Source: Bettongia penicillata ogilbyi (taxonomy: Eukaryota > Chordata > Mammalia > Diprotodontia > Potoroidae). Taken from it: a DNA stretch of 64,000 bases. Of this stretch, positions 12,183-22,092 are shown piece by piece. The stretch is from NCBI GenBank assembly GCA_023548195.1, contig JAJHZJ010000311.1, forward strand, positions 2,743,836-2,807,835. Direction: 5' to 3'. The notes under the pieces were generated by a model, which was not told where the DNA came from, made no database searches, and saw only the letters and a program-made list of their open reading frames with translations. Position 1 is the first letter of the stretch, and every line of letters starts with the position of its first letter. Both the position numbers and the translations under genes were made by a program.

Positions 12183-12385
12183 TAGGAGTGGGAAACCTGT
12201 GGCCTTGAAGCTACATGTGGCCCTCTAGGTCCTCAAGTGCAGCCCTTTGATTGAATCCAAACTTCACAGAACAAATCTCCTAAATAAAAGGATTTATTCT
12301 TTAAAACTTGGACTCAGCTAAAAGGCCACACCCAAGGACCTAGAAGGCCATATGTGGCCTTGAGGCCAGAGGTTCCCCACCCCTG
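12183..12385. mobile_element. Palindromic hAT-type MITE, copy 1
   Basis: The ends form long inverted repeats. The right end reads GAGGCCAGAGGTTCCCCACCC then CTG; the left end reads GGAGTGGGAAACCTGTGGCC. Internal arms (GGTCCTCAAGTGC..., ...CAAGGACCTAGAAGGCC) also pair. No target-site duplication is visible. Same family as 16483-16676, which does have one. Confidence 0.8.
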
Positions 12386-12969
12386 AAAGATATAATGCAT
12401 TCTTTGGAGTTTAAAAGCCCTTCGTTCAAATCCTGCCTCTTATATGTGGTGGTTTGCTACTGAGAACAAGTCTTTCAGGGCCTTCAAAGACTAGATTTTA
12501 CAGATGAGTTGCTTCTCTGTGTTGTTGGAAGAGGGAGTTTCTGTGGGGCCACCTCCAGTCATCCTGATCCATATCTGGCCACTGGACCCAGATGGCTCCA
12601 GAGGAGAAGGTGAGGCTGGTGACTTTGCACAACCCTACCTCACTTAAATCCAATTCACGTGCATGTTATGGCTTCACATCCCTGATGTCCTGGTCTTCTT
12701 TGAGAACAACAACAAAAGGGAGTTTCCACTCAGAGAATTCCCTCCCCCTAACCACCTACCCCCACCAAAAAAAAAAAAGGGGTAAAAAAGCAGGCCAGTA
12801 CTCTCCTTTAAATCAGCTTCCCTACTCCAGAAGGCTTTAATGAAGTCAATCCTTCTCCAGGCTAAATAATTCCAGTACTCTAATGCTTTCTTCACATCAT
12901 TTATTCTCCAAGCCTTTAGTTATTTTCATTTGCCTTTTCTTGTATCTTAGAAGATAACTCTAGAATAGG

Positions 12970-13150
12970 GAATCTTAGTCTGGAATCTACAGACTCAAAT
13001 TTCAGGGAGTCTAAATATGTAGATGGGAAAAATACACGTTTTTATTTCAAGACAATTGATTTCCTTTGTAATCTTGAATATTTTATTTTATTCATTTAAA
13101 AACATAATTCCAAAAAGGGATCCACAGGCTTCACCAGATGACCAAAAGAT
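12970..13150 (+). mobile_element. hAT-type DNA transposon remnant
   Basis: Carries the same central segment as 4470-4665 (TTGATTTCCTTTGTAATCTT, TTATTTTATTCATTTAAAAA) and the GGGATCCACAGGCTTCACC block near 13118. Confidence 0.6.
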
Positions 13151-13244
13151 GATATATTAAATGATTATATTAGATTATATTACATGATGTATTAGAAAAC
13201 AAAAAAGTGGGTTGTTTTCAGGTCAAAGGTTCTTTGATCAGAAT

Positions 13245-14640
13245 CCTAGGAAGGGAAGAGCTGGAAGGCATCTTCTAAGTCATGCCATCCAAGCCCTCTC
13301 ATTGTGCGTGAGGAAATCAAGGGCCTCCCCAAATGAAGTGGCTTAATTAAGGTCACTAGGTGAGTTAGTAGCAGAGAAGCAGAGTGTCCTGACTCAGTTC
13401 ACGGCTAGTTCTACTACTTCACACTGACTTTCTGGCATCTTTCTTTGAGCAGAGGGAGCAGGGGTCTTACTCTGCTCATTTGCCTGAAATTTCACCCCTT
13501 ACTTGAATGTATCCTGTAATCCCTCCCCCACATCTTTGCATTTAGTGTTACTCCCTGTTTTTCCATCTGCTTCCCCTAACATCTCAAATAACCATGTGCT
13601 AAAATCATTTGCATCTTAGGGGGACCAAGGAAGCTTCACTTTGTTTCTGTCATTTCCCTATTGCTCTGGCCCCCACCAGCCCCTCCTTCCTGTAGCAGGT
13701 ACCAAGGCTTTCTCCTTGATCTCTGGGGCAGGGAGCAAGCAGACTAGGGTTGAGTTAAGTGTGTGCTTCTAGACCTAGACTTTCCAAGAGAGTTAGAGGG
13801 CATAGAAGTTCACCTCCATCTAACTGAATGGGGATTGCTGGAAGGGTTATCCTTAAGATTCCCCTGAAAAAAGTTGTTTTATCTAATGTGCCCTTCTCCT
13901 TTGACCTAGTTTTGGAAAGGCGGGGAAAATTAACCTTGGTCAGCTCATCTTCCATCTGAAGACATGGAACTCCTTTCCCATAAGGAACCAGGCATGGAAC
14001 TACTGGGTAGAGTCCTCAATGATTAATAAAATGACTGAAATTTGCCTGCCTCCTACCCTTCCCCCTCAAATTATGTCTAAAATATATGTTGTCCCTCTCT
14101 TTCCCAGGCCTTATTTTACATCCCTGGTGCCCTTAGGGAAGGAGGGTAGTATTTTTAAAATGCCTATTATGTGCCAGGCACTAGGCTCTGTGTTTTACAA
14201 ACATTATCCTTACAACCCTGTTGTGAGAGAGATGCCACTATTATCCTCATTTTACAGATAAGGAAACTAAGTCAGACAGATATTAAGTGACTTGCCTAGT
14301 GATGTAGCTGGTAAGTTTCTGAGACTGATTTTGAACTCCAGTCTTCCTGATTTCACGCCCAGTGTCCGATTCCACTGTACCACCTGCTTTTCTGCTAAGC
14401 CAAGTACCACCAAACAGATCTCACTAGGTTTCAGTTTAGGTTTATCCTTTTTCTGATATCAAACAGACATGCTGGAGTGAGGGTAGTCCCACAGAATCAT
14501 AGTGTCAGAATTGAAAGAGACCTCAAAGATCATCTTTACTGAATTGATTTTACAGATGAGGAAAAAAAAATTAAGAAGAGTAATGACATCCACAGTCTTG
14601 GAGAGAAAGCAAGATGATGATAGAAATTGGAAGGGATAGC
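13245..14640 (-). mobile_element. SINE pieces, minus strand
   Basis: About 13245-13440 (GGAAGGGAAGAGCTGGAAGG...), 14155-14395 (TATTATGTGCCAGGCACTAG, then CATTTTACAGATAAGGAAAC) and 14485-14640 (ATTTTACAGATGAGGAAAAA). The intervening 13441-14154 has no recognised feature. Confidence 0.75.
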
Positions 14641-15024
14641 ACAAAGTCATATGATGTATCTTCCTGCCTCTATAGAAAACCTTCTCAGTTGGATGGGAAT
14701 CAATCCTTAGTTTTAAAGCTTTCTCCAGAAAGCAATGGACAAGAACAATACTCTTTCATTTGAAATTCTACTTGGATTCTCTCATCATGTCTTAGAAGTG
14801 ACTCTGGATTATGGAAAGCTATACCAGTGGGTGACAAGCACTGGTAGGCCCCTACCACGTTAGAAAAGTTATATGTATGGGCCAAGGCACAAATTAAACT
14901 ATTTGAATTCAGAGAAGCTCTATACCAGAAAGTTGACCAGTAGATGATATATGTATGTGTATATGTATCTTTGCAACATCTCTAACTTCCTTCAAATGAA
15001 AGCTTCCCTCCTTTCTTCTTTTCA

Positions 15025-15243
15025 CTTTAACACATCTTTTCATGCATTTTATTATTTCATGAGTGACTGGAGGAAACATCAAGGTAGGAGCATCCTGAAG
15101 CACTAGTCAGTGGGTGGCTACAATAGCTCCACCCCACTGAATCAGGGGAAGCTTCTGGCCGGTGATGGTCTTTGTGGTTCACTTTGTGAGAGATTAAGAC
15201 TTCATAGAAGGGACGGAGGATAGCTCTTGTAAGGAGCTGCTCA
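15025..15243 (-). mobile_element. LTR-like repeat fragment, copy A
   Basis: Alignable by eye with 16010-16229 over about 200 bp. Shared blocks include GGAGCATCC, CTCCACCCCACTGAATCAG, CATAGAAGGGAC and CTTGTAAGGAGCTGCT. On the minus strand it runs toward an AATAAAATG polyadenylation-like signal near 15045-15055, as in a retroviral-type LTR 3' half. Family unknown. No coding sequence is associated. Confidence 0.5.
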
Positions 15244-15280
15244 GGTTCCACCTCTTACAACCTTTACTACCCCCTCATTT

Positions 15281-15282
<2 letters not shown>

Positions 15283-15323
<41 letters not shown>

Positions 15324-15445
15324 TCCTCCCTCCCTCCCTCCCTCTCTCTCTCTCTCTCTCTGTCTTTCCCTCCCTCCTCTCTCCTTTCATCTTCTCTCTT
15401 CTCCCTCTCTCTTTTCTTCCCCCCTCCCCTTTCTTCCCTCTTTCC
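15283..15445. repeat. (TC)n / (CCTC)n pyrimidine tract
   Basis: Long (TC)n with an embedded (CCCT)n block at 15321-15345, then imperfect T/C-rich sequence. The RE-repeat open frame on the other strand is an artefact of this tract. Confidence 0.95.
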
Positions 15446-15784
15446 CATTTCTTGAAACTCCATAATAACTTACTTGTGTATAGGTTATATCCCCTCGTAC
15501 AATGTAACCCTCTTGAAGGCAGCTTGAGTTTCATTTTTCTTTGTATGCCTTTCATTCCAAGTACTTGGTGAAGCCCCTTGAATATAGTAGGCAATTAATG
15601 TATTGAACTGAGAGATTCATTTTTTTTCTTTCTTTTTTTAAATGCAGTATCAGATTTGAATCCAGGTCTGGTGGATTTCAAACTTATGTAAGCACTGGGT
15701 TTCATCTTCTCTTACTCTGTTTTCAATGACTGATAAGGAAACAGTAATTTACTATCATCTCTTTAATTCCTTTTTTTAAAAAAA

Positions 15785-15995
15785 TTATGAAAGATTTAGG
15801 TTAGGCTTAAGGAAGAACTTTCTGACAGTAATAGCTACCAAATACCAAGACATAGGATTGTGGGAGGTTGTGGGACTTTTTTTTCCTACAGGTCTCTTAA
15901 CTATGGGAATGACCTCCCTCTATTGGGGAAGGGTTAGTATATAGTCTTGCTTGAAGAGGCAGAGGATTGATTTGTTGGCTTGTCCCTTGCAGATT
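15785..15995 (+). mobile_element. Probable CR1/L3 LINE 3' fragment
   Basis: The wording AGATTTAGGTTAGGCTTAAG, GAAGAACTTTCTGACAGTAA is typical of the L3 3' region. Decayed, and the end is uncertain. Confidence 0.5.
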
Positions 15996-16009
15996 CAGGA
16001 TCTGATGAA

Positions 16010-16229
16010 GAGTCTCTTCAATCATTTTATTATCTTATGAGTGACCAGAGGACACATCAAGGTGGGAGCATCCCCAAGCACTAGCCAGTAGGTGGCTAGA
16101 GTGGCTCCACCCCACTGAATCAGAAGACGCTTCCTGCAGGTCATGGACTTTGTGATACACTTTGTGAAAGAGACAAAGGAAGATCCATAGAAGGGACAGA
16201 GGGTGGCTCTTGTAAGGAGCTGCTGAGAG
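16010..16229 (-). mobile_element. LTR-like repeat fragment, copy B
   Basis: Second copy of the repeat at 15025-15243, same orientation, about 980 bp downstream. On the minus strand an AATAAAATG signal lies at about 16022-16032. Similarity stops after the shared GGAGCTGCT, so this may be two insertions or a local duplication followed by divergence. Confidence 0.5.
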
Positions 16230-16429
16230 AAAAGTGGGTGGAGAGAAGATCTTGGGGGGTTGGGCGGCTTGTGTGAGATCAACACTGAATGAAAAGCTTG
16301 TATACGCTGTGCCCTTCCATGGTTACAGTCATCCTTATTCATTATTCCAGAAAGGGAACAAGAGATATGTTGGAGGTTGGTACCCAGTCTCATTTCTCCA
16401 TATTCAGTAGGCATGAGTATATAAGCCTT

Positions 16430-16850
16430 GTTTCAAGTTTCATAGATTTAGACATGGAAGGAACCTCAGAGAACCTCTAATCCAGGGCTAGGGAACTTAT
16501 AGCCTTGAGGCCACATGTGGCCTTTGAAAGGTCCTCAAGTGTGGCCTTTTGACTGTGTCCAAGTTTTGCAGAGCAAATCCTTTCATTAAGGGAATTTGTT
16601 CTGTGAAGTTTGGATTCAGTCAAAGGTCACACTTTTGGCCACATGTGACCTTGAGGCTATAAGTTCCCCACCACTGCTCTAATCCACCACCATACCCCTC
16701 CACCCCTTTCTAAACTTGAAGAAACTGAAGTTCAGTTTAACCTTGGTTAAAGGATTTGTCCAAGGACTTAGTAATTATCAGAGGTAAGATATGAATCCAG
16801 GTGCTCTGATTCCAAAGATAGTCATCTTTTCCATCATACTATGTTTCAGC
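16430..16850 (-). mobile_element. SINE split by a DNA transposon
   Basis: A SINE of the TTTAGACATGGAAGGAACC type begins at about 16445 and resumes after 16677 (AACTTGAAGAAACTGAAG...). The interruption is the MITE at 16483-16676, which dates the MITE as younger than the SINE. Confidence 0.75.
16483..16676. mobile_element. Palindromic hAT-type MITE, copy 2, with 8-bp TSD
   Basis: The 194-bp element begins CAGGGCTAGGGAACTTATAG and ends CTATAAGTTCCCCACCACTG. It is flanked by perfect 8-bp direct repeats CTCTAATC at 16475-16482 and 16677-16684. An 8-bp duplication with CAG-type inverted ends is the hallmark of the hAT superfamily. Nearly the whole element folds back on itself. No transposase is encoded. 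Confidence 0.92.
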
Positions 16851-16939
16851 TTTAAGTGAAATTTGAGGGATAATTTCCTTGACCATGAGGGAGGTTATGG
16901 TGTTCCTTTCTTTGAGGAATATTAGGAATGGAGATTCCC

Positions 16940-17352
16940 TTCTGTGAAGAACATCAGGTTCATTCTATGTCAGGATTCCTTGAAGGAACTGGAGTTGTTT
17001 AGCCAGGAAAAGAAAAACCTTAAAGGGAACGTGTTAGTTGTTTTCAAGTATTCAAAAGGCTGTCATGTGGAAAAGGTCCTAGAAATATTCTCCTTGGCCC
17101 AAGGGGGCAAAACTGGAAGCAATGAATAGAAGCGGCAAAGATTCAAATTTAGATTTAATGCAAGCAGCTCCTGAAAATCAAAGTTGTCTAAAAGAAGATG
17201 GCCTAGCCTTGGGAGGTGATGGATTCACACTCATTGCAGGTATTTATGCTAGATGACCACTGGTTGAGTAGGCTGTACAAGGCATTGTTTTTTTAGACAT
17301 GGGTTGGGTTTAATGGCCTCTAGCATCCCTTCCCAGTCTGAGATTCTGTGAT
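16940..17352 (+). mobile_element. CR1/L3 LINE 3' end
   Basis: The run GGAACTGGAGTTGTTTAGCC, GGCTGTCATGTGGAA, GGCAAAACTGGAAGCAATG and GATGACCACTGGTTGAGTAG, ending in GAGATTCTGTGATTCTGT, matches the L3 3' region, including its characteristic terminal GATTCTGTGATTCTGT. Confidence 0.85.
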
Positions 17353-17374
17353 TCTGTTAAACAGTACTCATATT

Positions 17375-17660
17375 GTAAATAAGATCATAGATGTAGAACC
17401 AAAGGGAATCCTACAGGCCATTTAGTCAAAGCCCATCATTTTATAGATAAAGGGGAAGGGAAGGAAATAAACAATTACTAAGCACCTTACACGTATTATT
17501 TCATTTGAGCCTCACAAACAGCCTGGGGAGGTAGGTGCTATTAGTATCCTCATTTTAAAGTTGAGGAAACTGAGGTGGACAGAGGTTAAGTAATGTACCT
17601 AGTCACACAGCTAGTCAGTGTCTGGGGCCAGATTTGAACTTGGGTCTTTCCGACTCTCTC
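17375..17660 (-). mobile_element. MIR-type SINE
   Basis: Markers: ATCATAGATGTAGAACC at the left, then TTGAGGAAACTGAGGTGGAC, AGTCACACAGCTAGTCAGTG and CAGATTTGAACTTGGGTC. Confidence 0.8.
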
Positions 17661-17664
17661 CTTA

Positions 17665-18420
17665 GCGAACATATACATGTTGACACCTAGACTCCTCTAG
17701 CCAAGAAGAATTGAGGCACCGAGAAATTACGTTTCTTATCAACAGGTAACCAAGGACATAAGAGGCAGAACTAGGATGGGAGCCCCGGTCAGTTGATTGA
17801 AGATTTACAAGTCTTTCTTCTGCACTTGCCTTGCTGCTTCTCAGAGGCACAGGCTAGGTGACCTCCAGAAGACTCTTGCACCCGGTGGAAGCAGGCTCCA
17901 TGATGCTAGACAGCCCTAAGTTATATTCCCCCTGCACAGACGCCTTGCAATGACAGGATATGGAGGTCACCCCGGCCTCCATATGGGGCAGGAGGTGAGC
18001 ACCAAACAAGTGCCAGGGCTTGGTTAGGGGGGGTTTGAAGGACTTTAGCCTGAGAACTGTCTTCTTATTGAAAGTCTCTCTCTTCTCCCTCTTCCTCCCC
18101 TTCTCCGTCCTAGATTTTAGCACACAAAAAATTACAATCCTCATTTCTGGTAGATGTGAACAGACTTGTGTGAGTCATGTGGAGGTGGGTGAGTGGGAAG
18201 GTGGAGACCTTAGTGCTTCTGGCAGATTCCCAACAGAAGGTGGTTATACCATGTCCTATAATTCCTGAGATATTGGGGAACCCCTAGGGAGCCTACCCCT
18301 GCATTGGCACTTTGTCTCAACAAAAATCGGGAGTGAAGAAATGAAACCCAGCACAGAAGTGGGAAAAACCCATCAACTGATTTAATTTAGCTTAACAAAC
18401 ATTAATTAAGTACCTACTAA
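17665..18420. other. Intergenic, no gene recognised
   Basis: Unique-looking sequence. Open frames on both strands (17854-18268) overlap each other and match no known protein. Confidence 0.5.
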
Positions 18421-18424
18421 GATC

Positions 18425-18935
18425 ACCAGATTTAGAGCTGGAAGAAACCTAGAGATCACTTAGTCCAGGGGCTTTTAACCTATGATCCATGAACTTTGTT
18501 TTTTAAGGTATATATTTTAATAAATATTTCAATATAATTTATTTCCTTTATAATGAAATATATTTTATTTTATGCATTTTCTAACATAATCCTGAGAAGG
18601 GCTCTATAGGCTTCCCTAGACTGGCTGCCAAAAATATCCATGACACATAAAAGGTATTCCAACCTCCTTATTTTGCAGAAGAGAAAACTGAGGTCCGGAG
18701 CTGGCATTTATGTAGCAGGTTAAGGTGAGCAAAACATTGTGAATATATAATCTCATTTAACCCCACAGCTACTCTATGAGGAAAGCACAACAGATATTAT
18801 CATGCCTATTTTACAGATGAAAAGACAGCAAGACTCAGAAATGTTAAGTGACTCATCTGTGGTCACACAGTTGCTGCTCTGAATCCAGGTCTCACTTACT
18901 CTAGGGCCCAGGACACTGAACCATATAGCCTCTCC
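18425..18935 (-). mobile_element. SINEs interrupted by a hAT remnant
   Basis: SINE sequence (TTTAGAGCTGGAAGAAACC) at about 18430 breaks at 18466 and resumes at about 18662 (TTTTGCAGAAGAGAAAACTG). A second MIR-type piece follows at about 18700-18935. Confidence 0.7.
18466..18660 (+). mobile_element. hAT-type DNA transposon remnant with intact left end
   Basis: Begins CAGGGGCTTTTAACCTATGA and shares the ATTTATTTCCTTTATAATGA / TTATTTTATGCATTTTCTAA core with copies at 4.47, 12.97 and 47.4 kb. The right end is degraded and no target duplication is visible. Confidence 0.7.
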
Positions 18936-19069
18936 AATGTACATTGTGCTAGGCTCTGAGAAAGTAACAAAGAGGTAGGCCTGGGGCACTGTCCTTGGAT
19001 TTGAGGAGCCTACCAGTTGATTTGAGGGGACAGGAGATATAAATGCAAGAAAACATAACCAGCAGTTGT

Positions 19070-19245
19070 GGCTGGTCAGTCATTTTAGTTATGTCCGACT
19101 CTTCATGACTCCATTTGGGATTTTCTTAGCAAAGAAACTTCAATGATTTGCCTTTTCCTTCTCTAGTTCATTTTACAGATAAGGAAACTGAGGCAAACAG
19201 GGTTAAGTGATTTGTCCAGGATCACACCTGGTAGTACCTCAATAA
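19070..19245 (-). mobile_element. Marsupial tRNA/CORE-SINE copy
   Basis: TTATGTCCGACTCTTCATGA, TTTTCTTAGCAAAGAAACTT, AAGGAAACTGAGGCAAACAG and GGGTTAAGTGATTTGTCCAG in order. Confidence 0.85.
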
Positions 19246-19249
19246 GAGA

Positions 19250-20340
19250 CACAGATAGCAAGTGATACAGGAGCTAGGAAGTGGGGGATTTGCTGTGGTT
19301 TGGTGAGGATAGCAAAGACTTTACCAGAGGAACAAGACTCAGGAGACCTGGAATCTAGTCCTAGGTCTGCCACTAACTAGCTGTTTGATTTGTGGTCAGA
19401 CTACTTCACCTTGTTATGCTTCAGTTGAGTAGTCAGGTATCTCCCTAGCTGAGAGGGGTAGGACATAATGTGTTCTAAAAACCTGTGTCCCTGTCTGCTG
19501 GAGGCTGTATTCAGAGGCCTCTCCAGATGTGAGAAAGGTAGAATAACTGGCCTAGATGCCACTGATCCTTATCTTGTCCAGTGAATCTGGACACTCAGAG
19601 GAGATGAGACTACAGAAAGAGAGGATACCTAGGCCAAATCCAGGTCTTATTGATCTGTAGCTGGGAATTTATCCTCCCCTTTGGGAGAAAATCTCCTTTT
19701 AAGACTTTGGGCTCCTTCCATTGTGCTCTTTGGAGTTCTGGGAGTTTGCTGTTCCCACAGTAAGGAGCTTCCTTCTTCCTCTCAGCAAGACAAAGGATTA
19801 GGTGTTCAGCTCAAGGGATCCAAGACCAGAACCAATACAGAACCTGGGGAACATCCCCCGTCATGAGCATTCAACCCATCACCTCCCCACCCAAGGGAGA
19901 GGGAAAGCCTTGTATGCAGGTCACTGGTTTGCAAAGTGCAGAAACTGGAGGCCTCCCAAGATTTACTAGATGGCATGCCCCAGCAAGAGCAGAGGAGATT
20001 GAGAAAAGTATGTCTGCAGTGGGAGGGCTGTGTATATTTCTCTAAGTCTTTTTTATCTAACCCTGCCTTCCACCCCACCCCACAGCCAGGGGCTTTCATG
20101 TAGGTGATAGCCATACTCAAATAACTGCTTCCACCTCCTTCAGGGAACTATACTGCAAGTGGAGAGGAGACTTTAATCTGAGAAACAAAGGCAATGGGGG
20201 CTGGAGCCAGGAGTCTAGACTTCTGGGTCTTGCTCTCTTGGTACCTACTCCTTGGCTTGGGAGTTTCTTAGGCAATGTCTTAAGTAGCTTTTTCCATCTC
20301 TGAAGTGCCAGCTGGAATGAGTTTAATTTGTATAGAAATA
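19250..20340. other. Intergenic, no gene recognised
   Basis: Mostly repeat-poor; a decayed SINE lies at about 19320-19430. The short overlapping frames at 19681-20120 on both strands lack support as exons. Confidence 0.5.
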
Positions 20341-20344
20341 TCCA

Positions 20345-20715
20345 CTGTTAGTATGTGATACTAGCTGTGTGACCTTGGGCAAGTCACTTAATCTCTCTGG
20401 ATTTTGGTTTCCTCATTTGTAAAATGGGAACATTAATAGTAGCACCGCTTCCCGAACTAGATTATTGTGAAGAAACCTTGAAACCTATTATTAAATGGGT
20501 CTTTTGGGGTCTACTGAGGCAGTAGGGGGTAGTGTGCAGATAGTGTGCCAAACTTAGAGTCGGGGAGATGTGGACTCCAATACTGCCCTTGACACTTAAT
20601 TGTGTCACACCGGACAAATCTCTTTACTTCCTAATCTCAGTTTCCTTATCTGTGAAATGACAGAATTAGGCTAGGTGGTCTTTAAGTCTCTCTTACAGGT
20701 CTGAATCCATGACAT
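20345..20715 (+). mobile_element. Two MIR-type SINEs, plus strand
   Basis: First: ACTAGCTGTGTGACCTTGGG at about 20360, then TTGTAAAATGGGAACATTAA. Second, about 20515-20715: CAGTTTCCTTATCTGTGAAA and related segments. Confidence 0.8.
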
Positions 20716-20949
20716 AACCTGTGATTTGAGGGGCTGTTAGAGCCCAAATCCAAAAGAAAACCATGAATGCTCCTTAATATGAGAAGTCATCCCACTGTCT
20801 GAGGGTGGGAGATCCTTCTCAGAAGCCCAGGCCTACAAATTACAAAGCTGCTTGGCTTTTGTGACCCAATTAACGCCCCCTTACTCTGTGGGCCATTCTA
20901 GGAACCCCACCCACCTTTTTAGGTCAGAAATTTTTCTTTCCAGATGAGA

Positions 20950-21288
20950 AACAGGCCCATTTGATGGAAGTAGCTCAACTGGTTATTGAGTTATGGAAAA
21001 CAATTAAACTGGAAAAAATATTTCTTCTTTTCAGGTTAGGTCTGAATGTTCAGGGCGTGGCCCTTGCTGTGTAATTAGGTGCTCAGCTGGCATCTCTGAC
21101 TTGTCTGCTCCTCCCTCTTCTCAGGTCTGCTCCTGCCGCTGAGGCTGTGGCCGCCCCTCCTCCCTCCCAGCCCCTGCAGGTGTGTCTCCAGGTTCCCTGC
21201 CTCGTTCTCCATTCCTCACCCAGACTCAGGCCTGATCAGTCACCCTGTCCCAGACCTCCAAACAGTCCCACTGACAGTGAAAGAGAGA
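20950..21288 (+). promoter_or_regulatory. TRIM29: Putative TRIM29 promoter and 5' UTR
   Basis: Repeat-free sequence immediately before the TRIM29 start codon, with C/T-rich sequence at 21110-21240. There is no clear TATA box at a fixed distance and no CpG island. Candidate sites by eye: a KLF/SP-type GC box GGGCGTGGCC at 21053-21062, a homeodomain-like GTAATTA at 21071-21077, an E-box CAGCTG at 21084-21089, and a Grainyhead-like AACTGGTT at 20977-20984. Grainyhead and KLF factors drive epithelial genes, which would fit TRIM29. The transcription start cannot be placed, and a separate upstream non-coding exon cannot be excluded. Confidence 0.4.
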
Positions 21289-22092
21289 ATGGATGCCTCA
21301 GACGGTACAAGAAGCAATGGGGCCAGTCCGGAGGCCAGGGATGCCCGAAGTCCCCTGGGCACCAATGGCAATATGGAGAATGGTGGTAAGGTTGAAGCCA
21401 AGGATTCCAAGGGCACCAATGGGAACATTGGGGAAGGTGCTGAGAACAAAAGCCCAGGGAGTCCCCTGAAGCATGGGGAGGGAAGGAGTGCCTTGTTTTC
21501 TGGTAATGATTGGAGAAAACCCATCATCCAATTTGTTGAGTCTATAGATGACAAGAATTCCAACTACTTCAGCATCGACTCTGTGGACAAGAGGTCCCCT
21601 TATGCCAGCCTCCAGTTAGGGGGCTTGAAGAAGCCGCCTGTAACCTTTGCAGAAAAGGGGGAGCTGCGTAAATCCATTTTCTCTGAGTCCAGAAAGCCTG
21701 TGGTGTCCATCATGGAACCTGGGGAGGTGAGAAGGAACAGCTACCCTCGTGGGGGAGACTCAGGGATCCTCCTTCGGTCCAAGTCCAATTCAGAGGAGAT
21801 CCTCTGTGACTCCTGCATAGGCAACAAACAGAAGGCAGTCAAGTCTTGCCTGGTATGCCAGGCCTCCTTCTGTGAACTGCACCTCAAGCCCCACCTGGAG
21901 GGAGCCGCTTTCCGGGACCATCAGCTGCTTGACCCCATCAGGGACTTTGAGGCTCGGAAGTGCCCTCTGCATGGGAAGACCATGGAGCTGTTCTGTCAGA
22001 CAGACCAGACCTGCATCTGCTATCTCTGCATGTTCCAGGAGCACAAGAACCACAGCACTGTGACTGTGGAGGAGGCCAAAGCAGAGAAGGAG
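21289..22092 (+). CDS. TRIM29: TRIM29 exon 1 (start codon, B-boxes)
   Basis: Encodes residues 1-268. The ATG at 21289 has A at -3 and G at +4, a strong initiation context, and begins [11 protein letters not shown] like the human protein; the in-frame GTG at 21277 is not used. B-box 1 zinc ligands appear as C173, C176, C187, C190, C195, H198, H202 and H211. B-box 2 ligands appear as C225, H228, C236, D239, C244, C247, H252 and H255. No RING finger precedes them, as expected for TRIM29. The segment [20 protein letters not shown] (115-134) is a near-perfectly conserved family stretch. The donor is GAG|gtaacc, phase 0. The frame stays open past the donor to a stop at 22330-22332. Confidence 0.97.

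Noticed and set aside
15241..15594. Minus-strand open frame rich in Arg-Glu repeats
   Set aside because: Produced entirely by the (TC)n tract; no conserved domain.
21277..21288. In-frame GTG upstream start for TRIM29
   Set aside because: The ATG at 21289 has a strong context and matches the start of the human protein.
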